The notes beneath the pieces were generated by a model that did not search any database, had not been told where the DNA came from, and saw only the letters and a program-made list of their open reading frames with translations. Shown piece by piece: positions 11,752-20,557 of a DNA stretch of 64,000 nucleotides. The stretch is from Cupriavidus sp. D384 (GTDB lineage Bacteria > Pseudomonadota > Gammaproteobacteria > Burkholderiales > Burkholderiaceae). The DNA lies in contig NZ_BBQI01000039.1 in NCBI RefSeq assembly GCF_001652915.1, positions 1 to 64,000 on the forward strand, written 5' to 3'. Both the position numbers and the translations under genes were made by a program. Within the stretch, counting starts at the first letter, position 1, and the number at the start of each line of letters is the position of its first letter.

Positions 11752-13688
11752 CAGGCCTTGCCACGCCGCTTGGCATCGTACAGGGCCATGTCGGCGCGCA
11801 TGAACAGTTCGCTGACCGACGTGCCCTGGTCCGGACGATGCATTGCGCTGCCCACGCTGGCCGTGGAGACCAGCCGGTGGCCGTCAATGTCGAACGGTCG
11901 CATGGCCGCGTGTACCACCGTGTGGGCGATGCGTTCGACCGTGTTGGGGTTGCCCACGTTGTCGAGCACGATGGCGAACTCGTCGCCGCCGATCCGCGCC
12001 ACGGCGTCGCCGGCGCGCACGCATGCACGCAGGCGCTCCGCAAAGGCGACCAGCAGCTGGTCGCCGATGGGGTGCCCGTAGGTGTCGTTGACCGCCTTGA
12101 AGTCGTCGAGGTCAACCAGCAGCAGCGCGGTGCGGTAGCCACCAGCATCGGCGCGCGCCATGGTTTCCTGCAGGCGCCGGTCGAAGCCCTTGCGGTTGAG
12201 CAGCCCCGTCAGGTGGTCGGACAGCGTCTGGGCTTCCAGCGAGCGCAGCTTCTGGCGTTCGCCGGTAATGTCGCGCGCGAACATATGCAGCCCGGTGACG
12301 GCATCCTTGGCGTCGTTCCAGGCCGGCTGGAAGGTCATTTCCCATGCGCGCCCCTCGGCATTCTCGCGGCTGTACGTGACGGATTCTCCGGCACACGCTT
12401 GGTCCAGGTAAGGCTTGTTCGCCACGTACTCGGGCGTGCCCCAGAGTTCGCGCAGCGAGAGGCCGGTGATCTGGCTGGCAGGCAGGCCGAAATGGCGCGC
12501 GTAGGCGTGGTTGACGAACACGAAGCGCTCGTCGGCGTCGACAAAGGCCACGAGGTCGGGCACGTGATTGGCAATGGCCTCCAGCCGCTTTTCGCTGGCC
12601 GCTGCATTGCCGGTGGCAGCTTTCAGCGCGGCTTCGCGTTCGATCAGCTGGGTCATCACTTCCGAGAACGTGCCGGCCAGTTCGCCGATCTCATCGTCGC
12701 GGCGCACGGGCAACTCGGCCATGGCGGCCGGCTGCTCGCAAAGGCGGCGCACGGTGCGATGCAGATGCTCAAGCGGTGCCAGCAGGTGCCGGATCACGGC
12801 CCACATCAGGAGTGCGGCAGCCAGCAGCGTCACGATGCCCAGGATGACGGCACGGTGGCGCACTTCAACCAGCGGCGCGTAGGCTTCGGCGGCAGGCAGG
12901 ACAGATATCACCTCCCAGCCATTCGACTCCAGCAGGAAGCGCGCCACGATGGGCTGTTCGGGCCAGATCGATTCGAATTCCGATTCGGGGGCTTCGGCTC
13001 CGCACGACTCCCCGATGGCCTGGGCAGGAGTGAGTACCTTTGCCGCATCGGGGTGCAACGCGTAACGCGGATTCGGGCCGGCCGACACCAGGCAATAGAA
13101 GCCGGTGACGCCCACCCGGTGTTGCGCCAGTTCGCGCAGGAAATTCTCTGCAGAAAGATTGAGCACGCCGCCCACCACGCCGCGCAGTTGACCGTGGCTG
13201 TCATGCATCGGCACGGCCAGGACCACGCCGGGGGCGCTTGTATGCTTGCCTTGCAGCAGGTCGGAGACGGCAAAGTCGGCGCCGTTGACGATGGCCTTGA
13301 AGTAGTCGCGGTCGCCTACGGTCATCTTCACGCCATCGGGTACGGCGGTACTGAAGATGAGGGTGCCATCGGTCGAGGCCAGGAAGGTCGCATTGAAGTG
13401 CTCGGGCATGTCCACCGTATCGATGGCCATCTGACGCAACTGACCAGCCGGACGATCGAGAACAGGCGCGAGCGTGCGCGCGAGCCGCCGCAGCACGACG
13501 GCGCGCGACTCGAGCTTCTCGTCGAGTTGATCGGCAACCAGTCTGACCAGGGTGTCCTGCTGGGCCTGAACGACTTCTTTCAGGCGGGTGTATGCGTAGA
13601 CCTGGGAAAACCCGACCCGCACCACAAATACCAGCGAGACAACCGTCGCGGCCGCGATTGCCATTCGATACTTCAATGAGTGCCGCAT
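11700..13688 (-). CDS. Membrane diguanylate cyclase (Cache-HAMP-PAS-GGDEF)
   Basis: Makes cyclic di-GMP from GTP at the inner membrane. The 662 residues run: TM1 about 8-30; periplasmic double-Cache-like sensor to about 280; TM2 (AVILGIVTLLAAALLMWAVI); HAMP; PAS (LEAIANHVPDLVAFVDADER, then WEMTFQPAW); GGDEF from about 490. The active site is RIGGDEFAIV. An RAGD inhibitory I-site lies exactly five residues before GGDEF, so product inhibition is likely. No EAL domain is present. The gene is monocistronic and convergent with the AAA ATPase. The ligand of the sensor is unknown. Confidence 0.92.
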   Translation of the reverse strand: MRHSLKYRMAIAAATVVSLVFVVRVGFSQVYAYTRLKEVVQAQQDTLVRLVADQLDEKLESRAVVLRRLARTLAPVLDRPAGQLRQMAIDTVDMPEHFNATFLASTDGTLIFSTAVPDGVKMTVGDRDYFKAIVNGADFAVSDLLQGKHTSAPGVVLAVPMHDSHGQLRGVVGGVLNLSAENFLRELAQHRVGVTGFYCLVSAGPNPRYALHPDAAKVLTPAQAIGESCGAEAPESEFESIWPEQPIVARFLLESNGWEVISVLPAAEAYAPLVEVRHRAVILGIVTLLAAALLMWAVIRHLLAPLEHLHRTVRRLCEQPAAMAELPVRRDDEIGELAGTFSEVMTQLIEREAALKAATGNAAASEKRLEAIANHVPDLVAFVDADERFVFVNHAYARHFGLPASQITGLSLRELWGTPEYVANKPYLDQACAGESVTYSRENAEGRAWEMTFQPAWNDAKDAVTGLHMFARDITGERQKLRSLEAQTLSDHLTGLLNRKGFDRRLQETMARADAGGYRTALLLVDLDDFKAVNDTYGHPIGDQLLVAFAERLRACVRAGDAVARIGGDEFAIVLDNVGNPNTVERIAHTVVHAAMRPFDIDGHRLVSTASVGSAMHRPDQGTSVSELFMRADMALYDAKRRGKACYASTGARRPEDASSEV

Positions 13689-13928
13689 GAATCTCTTTTT
13701 GTTCTGCGCACTGACCCGATTCCCCGGTTACCTGGGCTTCAATGCAACGACCCTGCCCATCTGTTGGATGCATCCTGATGATGCAGCGTTGGCAACCGGT
13801 TCAAAGCGTAGCAGAACCGCCAATTCTTTCGGCGGGAGCAGCGCTGGAAACACGTGTGCTATCCCACATGAGGTGGCGTATGCGACGCGTCGTGGTGACG
13901 ACGCGACACTGCGGCGCGTTTGTGTGGC

Positions 13929-14789
13929 TCAAGGGCAGGCTGTCAGCGCTTCGGCCAGCCAGTCGATAACGGGCCGGAATCGCGATGCGCCCCGGAACTC
14001 CGGCGGGTAGGCAAGCCAGATTTCGCGGAGCACTTCGGGAACCGGGCGGACCAGCGAGAGGCCCGGTTCGCCAGCCGCAAGATAGTGCGGCAGCAGGGCA
14101 ACGCCCAGCCCGGCGCGTACGCCTTCGCGCACGGCCACGAAACTGTTGGACTGGAACGAGAAGCGCCGCCCCTGAAGCTGCGGCCACTCGACCTCCGGCA
14201 GCGAAAAGCCTTCGTCGAGCAGGCCGCACAGCGGTGTATCGCGCGATTCCGCCGTGGTGGCTGACATGGCAGCGGGCGCATAGAGCCCGAAGTGGATCGT
14301 GCCGGCGCGCTGCGCGACCAGCGATTCTTCCTGCGGGCGGGCCAGGCGTACCGCGATATGGGCCCGGCGCCGGGCCAGGCTGGTGACGCGGTTATCCACT
14401 TCGAGCCGTACTTCCACGTCGGGATTGCTTGTGTAGAAGCCGGGAAGTCGCGGTGTGAGGAAATGGCTGCCCAGTGAGGCCGTTGTCGCCACCCGCACCA
14501 CGCCGGATACGCCCGGGCTGGCGCCTTCGATCTCGCGCAGCAACCTGTCGGCGGACTGTTCCATCTCGCGTGCGGCGGCTAGCGCATTGCGTCCGGCGGC
14601 CGTCAGGACGAAGGTGCCGTCGGTGCGCGTTGCCACGGGTTTGCCCAGCGCGGTCTCCAGACGCCGGATACGCCGGATCGCCGTGGCGTGCGTGATGTCG
14701 AGTTCCCGGGCGCAGGCCGAATAGCTTCCGACCCGCATCAGCGTGGACAAGGTCAGCAGGTCGTCCCAGGTGATTGTGCTTTTTTGCAC
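13929..14789 (-). CDS. LysR-family transcriptional regulator
   Basis: A 286-residue DNA-binding activator/repressor. The N-terminal winged helix-turn-helix reads LTLSTLMRVGSYSACARELD, then ITHATAIRRIRRLE. The effector domain runs from about 90 to the end. Start is GTG 14789. It is divergent from the cysteine-hydrolase gene, 86 bases away, the usual LysR arrangement, so that gene is the probable target. The effector is unknown. Confidence 0.9.
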   Translation of the reverse strand: MQKSTITWDDLLTLSTLMRVGSYSACARELDITHATAIRRIRRLETALGKPVATRTDGTFVLTAAGRNALAAAREMEQSADRLLREIEGASPGVSGVVRVATTASLGSHFLTPRLPGFYTSNPDVEVRLEVDNRVTSLARRRAHIAVRLARPQEESLVAQRAGTIHFGLYAPAAMSATTAESRDTPLCGLLDEGFSLPEVEWPQLQGRRFSFQSNSFVAVREGVRAGLGVALLPHYLAAGEPGLSLVRPVPEVLREIWLAYPPEFRGASRFRPVIDWLAEALTACP

Positions 14790-14875
14790 AGTTGTTGTGA
14801 TCTGGTGGCTAATTGGCGTACAGCTTACCGACCTCTAGGATGCCTGTATAGCCACTTTCATCCTATGGAGCGCCC
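14790..14875. promoter_or_regulatory. Divergent LysR/hydrolase control region
   Basis: This 86-base spacer separates two divergent starts and should hold both promoters and the LysR binding site. I see no perfect dyad long enough to name an operator. Confidence 0.4.
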
Positions 14876-15490
14876 ATGACCGCAACGCCCGCCGCCAAGC
14901 CCTTCACTCTGCTCGACGCCGCTGGCGCCAGCCGCCAGCCTTCCGCGTGGTCGGATGCCGTACTGGTCCTGGTGGATCACCAGCGCGAATACGTCGACGG
15001 CAAGCTGCCGCTGACCGGCATGCCGGCAGCCGTGGCAGAGTGCGCCGCGCTGCTGGCGCTGGCCCGCCGGCACGGCACGCCCGTGATCCACGTGGTCCAT
15101 CATGGCAAGCCCGGGGGGGCATTCGATCCATCGGGTCCGTTTGCGGAAATCATCGAAGGTGTAACGCCGGTTGACGGCGAGCGGACGGTCATCAAGAACC
15201 TGCCGAACAGCTTTGCGGGCACCGACCTCGCAGCGCAACTCGATGCGCTTGGCCGCAAGGAACTGATCGTGGCCGGCTTTCAGACCCATATGTGCATCAG
15301 CGCGACCGTGCGCTCGGCGCTCGATCATGGCTATCGCGTCACGCTGGTCGCCGCGGGCTGCGCCACGCGTGACTTGCCGGACCCGCTGGGCGGCGAACCG
15401 TTGCGGGCCGCCGAACTGCATCGGGTCACGCTGGCCGCGCTGAATGACCGGTTTGCGACGGTGGTGGCGGACGCTTCCGCGTGGCAATGA
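14876..15490 (+). CDS. Isochorismatase-family cysteine hydrolase
   Basis: A 204-residue cytoplasmic alpha/beta hydrolase of the nicotinamidase/isochorismatase superfamily. The catalytic triad is visible: Asp34 in VLVLVDHQREY, Lys107 in VIKNLPNSFAGTDL and Cys140 in GFQTHMCISATVRSALDHGY. The substrate cannot be read from sequence. ATG 14876 has GGAG seven bases upstream. It is probably controlled by the divergent LysR regulator. Confidence 0.88.
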   Translation: MTATPAAKPFTLLDAAGASRQPSAWSDAVLVLVDHQREYVDGKLPLTGMPAAVAECAALLALARRHGTPVIHVVHHGKPGGAFDPSGPFAEIIEGVTPVDGERTVIKNLPNSFAGTDLAAQLDALGRKELIVAGFQTHMCISATVRSALDHGYRVTLVAAGCATRDLPDPLGGEPLRAAELHRVTLAALNDRFATVVADASAWQ

Positions 15491-15657
15491 CGCTGACCGA
15501 CGCAAAGTGAGCCTTGCCGGGGGGGGCGGGTGGCGAATTTGAGATGTGTGCAATCAATTACATATTGGTCACGCGCTGGGGGCGGCGGTCTGGGGCATAC
15601 TAGCGCCTTTCCGACGCGGCAAATCCCGCTGCGTCCGCTCAATCAAGCCGCCCCTGC

Positions 15658-16677
15658 ATGAAGCGCATCCTGCTTATCAAGATCACGTCGCTTGGCGACA
15701 TGGTGCATACCCTGCCGCTGCTGTATGACCTGCGTCGTGCCTATCCGGACGCCAAAATCGACTGGATTGCCGACGCTTCGTGCGCGGATATCCCCAGCTG
15801 GGCGGTCGGCGTCGACCGCGTCATCGCGCCGCCCCTGCGTCAGTTCAAGAAAAACGGCCGCAAATGGCGCGACCTGCGCGGCATCATCGGTGCGCTGATG
15901 TCGCTGCGCCGCGAACGCTATGACGTGGCAATCGACGTTCACGGCGTCTACAAGAGCGCCATCGCCGCCCGGCTGGCACGGACAAAGCGGCGTCTCGGCT
16001 ATGCGGCCGAATTTCTCGGCGAAGAAAAGGCCGTGTTCGCCTACACCGAGATTTTTGGCCCCCATGGCGATGCCAACTGCCGCCAGAAAATGCGGATGGT
16101 GGTAGCCAACGCACTGGGCTACGACATCGAGCCGCACGAGACGGCCGAACTGCGGGTACCGGCTCCGGCCACGCCGTTGAACACCGATGGTGTGCCGCGT
16201 GCGCTGCTGTTCCACGCGACGTCGCTCGATATCAAGAAATGGCCACAGGCCAACTGGGTCGAGATCGGGCACCAGCTGGCCCGGCGCGGCTACCGCGTGC
16301 AGTTGCCATGGGGCTCGCAGAAGGAGCAGCAGGAAGCCCAGGCACTGGCAGCGGCCATTCCCGGTGCGGAGGTCCTGCCGCGCATGTCGATCACCGAGTG
16401 TGCCCAGCGCGTGGACGCTGCAGCGCTGGTCGTCGGCATGGACACGGGCTTTGTGCATCTTGCGGATGCGCTGGGCAAGCCCACGGTCATGCTGTTCACT
16501 GCCACGTCGAGCCCCCATTTTGGTGTCAACAAGCCGGGCCAGTCGGTGTCGGTCGGCGATAACGGCGCACCGCCTTCGGTCGACGAAGTGCAGCGGGCCA
16601 TCGACTACGTCACCCATGCCAGCCCTGTGCCCGTGGGCGGCGCACCGCTTCAGGCCGCCGGCAGCGCATCGACGTAA
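15658..16677 (+). CDS. waaC: Lipopolysaccharide heptosyltransferase I
   Basis: Transfers the first heptose to Kdo2-lipid A at the inner face of the inner membrane. The 339-residue GT9 protein opens with MKRILLIKITSLGDMVHTLP, the WaaC hallmark. It contains FHATSLDIKKWPQANWVEIG and, at the donor site, VVGMDTGFVHLADALGKP. Length is typical (about 320-340). It stands alone; its last 28 bases overlap the 3' end of the convergent unknown gene. Confidence 0.94.
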   Translation: MKRILLIKITSLGDMVHTLPLLYDLRRAYPDAKIDWIADASCADIPSWAVGVDRVIAPPLRQFKKNGRKWRDLRGIIGALMSLRRERYDVAIDVHGVYKSAIAARLARTKRRLGYAAEFLGEEKAVFAYTEIFGPHGDANCRQKMRMVVANALGYDIEPHETAELRVPAPATPLNTDGVPRALLFHATSLDIKKWPQANWVEIGHQLARRGYRVQLPWGSQKEQQEAQALAAAIPGAEVLPRMSITECAQRVDAAALVVGMDTGFVHLADALGKPTVMLFTATSSPHFGVNKPGQSVSVGDNGAPPSVDEVQRAIDYVTHASPVPVGGAPLQAAGSAST

Positions 16678-17327
16678 CGCCAGTATTCGAAATCCACAAT
16701 CGTCGTATTGCCGTTCATGGTGACCAGGTCAAGCATGAACGGCTGGCGCCGGATCAGCATGCACGTCAGGTAGCGCGACGCGCGGGTCAGCGCCGGCGGC
16801 GCGGCCGTGGCTTCGCCGTGACGCATTGCCAGGCGCAGGATATGCACCGGCACAAAGCGCTGCGGATCGTCCATGCGCGCCAGGGCTGCCCCACGATATA
16901 GCAGCGACGACTGCGCCAGACGGGCAAACCGGGTGCGCAGCTGCGCCAGCGTGGCCGGCGCCAGCGCCGCGCCGGTTCCCGTCAGCCCCACGGCGGTCAG
17001 GCCGCGCACATTGGCGCGCCAGAGTCCGCCTACCACCACCAGCGGGTCACGCTTTTCCGGCGGCGGCAGGCTCGACAGGTCTTCCGAAACGGCGAACATG
17101 TCGCCGTTGAGATCGTAAAGATGGCTGCGCAGCCCGAAACGCCGGTGGTACCCGATGATGCAATCGAGATCCTCGTCCAGGATGGGGCGCGCATCGCGCG
17201 GCAGATAGCGGGGCCTGACCTCGAACAGGCCGGCCGACACGGCATAGTGGCCCGTCCAGGTTTTCAGCAGGCCCGCATCGGCGCCGTAGTCGTTTTCGGT
17301 ATTGGCGGGTGACAGTTCCAGCGACAT
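16650..17327 (-). CDS. Hypothetical protein, unknown function
   Basis: A 225-residue soluble-looking protein with no signal peptide, membrane segment or motif I recognise. Visible features are an acidic N-terminal part, the stretch RPILDEDLDCIIGYHRRFG, a central hydrophobic LVVVGGLWRANVRGLTAVG and a C-terminal MNGNTTIVDFEYWRYVDAL. ATG 17327 is preferred; a TTG at 17363 would add twelve residues but lies inside a perfect inverted repeat. It converges on waaC with a 28-base overlap. It is a real gene by codon bias and intact length. Confidence 0.7.
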   Translation of the reverse strand: MSLELSPANTENDYGADAGLLKTWTGHYAVSAGLFEVRPRYLPRDARPILDEDLDCIIGYHRRFGLRSHLYDLNGDMFAVSEDLSSLPPPEKRDPLVVVGGLWRANVRGLTAVGLTGTGAALAPATLAQLRTRFARLAQSSLLYRGAALARMDDPQRFVPVHILRLAMRHGEATAAPPALTRASRYLTCMLIRRQPFMLDLVTMNGNTTIVDFEYWRYVDALPAA

Positions 17328-17337
17328 CGTATTCAAG

Positions 17338-17371
17338 GCGTAGCGTTGGGGGGAAGCTCTCAACGCTACGC
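17338..17371. promoter_or_regulatory. Perfect inverted repeat just upstream of the unknown gene
   Basis: Arms GCGTAGCGTTG (17338-17348) and CAACGCTACGC (17361-17371) are perfect 11-bp complements with a 12-base spacer, ending eleven bases before the ATG at 17327. It could be a protein-binding operator or a hairpin in the 5' leader that controls ribosome access. Confidence 0.7.
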
Positions 17372-17483
17372 GCCGTACGATTCGACGTCGTTAGGACATT
17401 TCTAATTGTTGGCGCGGAAACTTCTCGTCCTGGCGGCGGATTGACGCAGCGCAATCCAGTGCGCCTCCTGGACGGCCCGCCAG

Positions 17484-18698
17484 TCAGTGGATCCATCCGC
17501 CTTGCACAAAGCGCACGGGTTCCGCGTCGATCCGCAGCAGCAGGGCGGTCAGGCCATCGGGCGGCTGGCGCTGGCCGGTGCCCATGTCAGTGCCTGAGCC
17601 GCCCGAACCGCCCGAGGCTGGCTGTCCCGCCGTGCAGACCAGACTGGCATCGCTCCATCCGTTGTCCCCGGGCGCTGCCAGCGCGCGCAGCCAGCCGTCG
17701 CGGTCGGCCAGCCACGTGGTGCCAGACAACCGCGACGGGTCGACCCCGGCAATCTTCGCGAACGCAGGCCAGGCCTGCGCGGATGCGGCCACGCAGCCGG
17801 CGCGGAAATCGGGAACCGCCGGCGGCGGTCGGCCATCGCGCGTGACCAGCAGTGTCAGAAAGCGTGGATCGTCGAAAGGCAGCGTTGCCGGCGAACCATC
17901 GAATGCCACCACGCGGACGCGCTGGTGCCCGCGCCAGTCGTCCAGCGCGCGCGGGGCGGTCTCGCCGCAGCGGACCATCACGTCGGGCAATCGCAACGGT
18001 ATCGGCCAGCTTCCCTGCGCGGCGCCGCCGGTGCCGGCGGCCAGCGCCTTCAGGTAGTCGATCACGGCCCATGCCTGCGCGTCGTCAATCTGGTTGCCGA
18101 AGGCCGGCATGGTCGCATGCCCGTTGCGGTCGCGCATGCCGGCTACGATGTGCCAGAACAGTTCGCCTTCGGCACGCCGACCCAGCAGCGGACTCAGGAA
18201 GGTGGGCGGCCAGCGTGACAGCGTGGCCGCCAGCGGCCCTCCGCCACGGCCGTCGTCGCCATGGCATGCCGCGCAATGCCGGGCGTAGACCTGGGCGCCG
18301 GTCGCGATGGCATCCACGGCGAATCGTGTGGGGTTCTGGTGGAAGCTCGTGGGCGCCGCAGGCGTGACCAGCAGCGCTGGCGATGGCCATGGCGCCGCCA
18401 CCAGCGCCAGGGTGCCGATGCCCAGCCACGCCATGCGCCGCCTGCGCCAGCACAGCGCCACCGCCAGGCAGGCCAGCGCCAGCACGGCGGCCAGCACGGA
18501 CAAGCCAAGCTGGCGCGCCAGCCCGAGGTCGATCACCAGGGTTTCGCCGGCAATGCGTTGCGACCACGGCCAGGCAGGCTGGCCGTGCAGGTCGCCGGAC
18601 CAGCCCAGGACGTGCCAGACCTGCAGCAGCCCAAGCTGGATTTCCTGAACCAGGCGCAGCAGGGCATTGAGCCATACCTGTGGCGGCGGCGCGCTCAT
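17484..18698 (-). CDS. Membrane-anchored monohaem cytochrome c with C-terminal extension
   Basis: A 404-residue electron-transfer protein. Two hydrophobic segments (about 65-83 and 90-113) precede a class I cytochrome c domain. That domain has haem motif CAACH (142-146) and likely axial Met197 in TMPAF. The C-terminal 180 residues begin PLRLPDVMVRCGETAPRALD, reminiscent of a thioredoxin/TlpA-like fold, but no CXXC is present. It lies 21 bases downstream of the sulfonate-type ATPase gene on the same strand, so it is the probable last gene of that operon. The partner oxidoreductase is unknown. Confidence 0.8.
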   Translation of the reverse strand: MSAPPPQVWLNALLRLVQEIQLGLLQVWHVLGWSGDLHGQPAWPWSQRIAGETLVIDLGLARQLGLSVLAAVLALACLAVALCWRRRRMAWLGIGTLALVAAPWPSPALLVTPAAPTSFHQNPTRFAVDAIATGAQVYARHCAACHGDDGRGGGPLAATLSRWPPTFLSPLLGRRAEGELFWHIVAGMRDRNGHATMPAFGNQIDDAQAWAVIDYLKALAAGTGGAAQGSWPIPLRLPDVMVRCGETAPRALDDWRGHQRVRVVAFDGSPATLPFDDPRFLTLLVTRDGRPPPAVPDFRAGCVAASAQAWPAFAKIAGVDPSRLSGTTWLADRDGWLRALAAPGDNGWSDASLVCTAGQPASGGSGGSGTDMGTGQRQPPDGLTALLLRIDAEPVRFVQGGWIH

Positions 18699-18719
18699 GG
18701 CGCGCGCCGGGAGAGGGTG

Positions 18720-19502
18720 TTACCAGCTGGCATCGAGACCCAGGTGCCGCAGTGCTTCGTGCCGCAGTTCGGTGAGTCGCGGATCGCCGCGATGCCGGGG
18801 GTAGGGCAGGTCGACCGGGATCTCGGCGGTGATGCGGGCCGGCCGCTGACTGAACACGATCACGCGTTGCGCCAGGAACAGCGCTTCTTCCACGTCGTGC
18901 GTCACCAGCAACGCCGAGAACCCCGCGCGTTGCCACAACTCCACCAGGTCGCTCTGCATGGCCAGGCGCGTCAGCGAATCGAGCTTGCCGAGCGGCTCGT
19001 CGAGCACCAGCAGCCGGGGATCGTTGACCAGCGCACGGGCCAGCGCCACGCGCTGGGCCATGCCGCCCGACAGCTGGTGCGGAAACGCGCGGGCGAAGGC
19101 CTCCAGCCCCACGCGCCTGAGCGCGGCATCCACTCGATGGCCTTCGCGGCGCAGCAGCCCGCGGGCCTGCAGGCCCAGTGCGACGTTGTCGCGCACGCGG
19201 CGCCACGGGTAGAGCGTGGGGTCCTGGAAGACGACGATGCGCGAAGGGTCGGGGCGGTCGATCGGCGCGCCGTCCTGCAGGATCTGGCCCTGTGACGGGC
19301 TGTCGAGCCCCGCCACCAGCCGCAGCAGCGTGGACTTGCCACAGCCGCTGGGGCCGAGCAGCGCTACGAATTCGCCCGGCGCCACCTTCAGGTCGACGCT
19401 GTCGAGCACCGGCAGCTGCTTGTCGCCATCGCCAAAGGCATGACTGACGGCGCGGATATCGATCCGGGCACCACGCGTGGATTCCGATGCAGCCACTACC
19501 AT
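18720..19502 (-). CDS. Sulfonate/nitrate-type ABC transporter ATPase
   Basis: A 260-residue SsuB/TauB-type ATPase. Walker A is GPSGCGKST, the signature is [18 protein letters not shown], Walker B is LLVLDEPLGKLD and the H-loop is LLVTHDVEEALFLA. ATG 19502 (MVVAAS) follows AAAGGA and overlaps the permease stop by seven bases, showing coupling. With the permease and binding protein it should import an organosulfur compound. Confidence 0.93.
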   Translation of the reverse strand: MVVAASESTRGARIDIRAVSHAFGDGDKQLPVLDSVDLKVAPGEFVALLGPSGCGKSTLLRLVAGLDSPSQGQILQDGAPIDRPDPSRIVVFQDPTLYPWRRVRDNVALGLQARGLLRREGHRVDAALRRVGLEAFARAFPHQLSGGMAQRVALARALVNDPRLLVLDEPLGKLDSLTRLAMQSDLVELWQRAGFSALLVTHDVEEALFLAQRVIVFSQRPARITAEIPVDLPYPRHRGDPRLTELRHEALRHLGLDASW

Positions 19503-20542
19503 TTGACGGTTCCTTTCTGCCATGACAGCGCGCGGTCGCGCACGGCAAACAGCAATGTGATGACGCCCGAGAACAGCAGGGCCATGACGATCAGTGCGGC
19601 ATACATGTTCACGTACGAGGCCCAGCCCTGCGCCCAGGTCAGGTACCAGCCCAGCCCGGACTTCACGCCCATCATCTCGGCCGTGACCAGCACCGAGAAC
19701 GACGCGCCCAGCCCCATGAACAGCCCTACGAACACCTGGGGCAGTGCCGCCGGAATGGCGACGCGCAATACCAGGAAGGCCTCCGACGCACCCATCGTGC
19801 GGGCCACGTCGTAATAGCTCTTGTTGACGCTGGCTACGCCAGACCAGGTCAGCACCGCCACCGGGAATGCCGTCGCCAGCGCGATCAGGAAGACGGCTGC
19901 CGAATAGCTTGACGGGAAGAAGTAGAACGTCAGCGGCAGCAGTGCGGTGGAGGGCAGCGGCCCCAGCACGCGCAGCACCGGATGCACCCAGTAGCCGATG
20001 CGGCGCGACCATCCGATCGACACGCCGATCAGGAAGCCGGCCACGCCGCCGTAGGCCACGCCGAAGCCGAGCAGCTTCAGCGTGTTCAGCGCGCTGTCGC
20101 CCAGGCGGCGCCAGTCGTCGATATAGACCTCGATCAGCGCCTGCGGCGGGGCGAAGAAGGGCGTGGGCAGCAGCGCGGTCTTGGCGGTCAGGATTTCCCA
20201 CGCGGCGAAGACCAGCGGCAACGCCACCAGCCACGGGCCCGCATGCCGCAGTGTCTGCCGCACCCGGCGCAGCGGAGCTGCGTAGCCGCCCGCCAGCGCC
20301 ACCACCAGCAGCGCGGCGGCGGCCACCAGCACCGCGATGCCGAGTTCCTCGGTATAGGCCCAGTCCGAAAAGCCGGCCACCTTGTTCGGCCAGCGCCACG
20401 TGAGCGCGCCGAAGCCGCCCCATGTCAGCGCGGCAACGATGCCGACGGGCCAGACGCTCGACGGCGTGCGGGCCGCGTCGGCCGATCCGGCCGATCCGGC
20501 GAGTGGCAGGGGTGCATCAAGCGTTTGGTGCGAGGTTGCCAT
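19496..20542 (-). CDS. Sulfonate/nitrate-type ABC transporter permease
   Basis: A 348-residue inner-membrane protein of the SsuC/TauC family, with an N-terminal extension giving two extra membrane segments before the core. The coupling loop is SYYDVARTMGASEAFLVLRV; another core segment is AAVFLIALATAFPVAVLTW. GGAG precedes the ATG by about ten bases. It lies 15 bases after the binding-protein gene. Confidence 0.92.
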   Translation of the reverse strand: MATSHQTLDAPLPLAGSAGSADAARTPSSVWPVGIVAALTWGGFGALTWRWPNKVAGFSDWAYTEELGIAVLVAAAALLVVALAGGYAAPLRRVRQTLRHAGPWLVALPLVFAAWEILTAKTALLPTPFFAPPQALIEVYIDDWRRLGDSALNTLKLLGFGVAYGGVAGFLIGVSIGWSRRIGYWVHPVLRVLGPLPSTALLPLTFYFFPSSYSAAVFLIALATAFPVAVLTWSGVASVNKSYYDVARTMGASEAFLVLRVAIPAALPQVFVGLFMGLGASFSVLVTAEMMGVKSGLGWYLTWAQGWASYVNMYAALIVMALLFSGVITLLFAVRDRALSWQKGTVKW

Positions 20543-20557
20543 GTCGGCTCTCCCGGG

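Noticed and set aside
11466-13679. 737-codon plus-strand frame opposite the diguanylate cyclase
   Set aside because: It is a shadow of the GGDEF gene; it has no domain and low-complexity His/Gly/Arg content.
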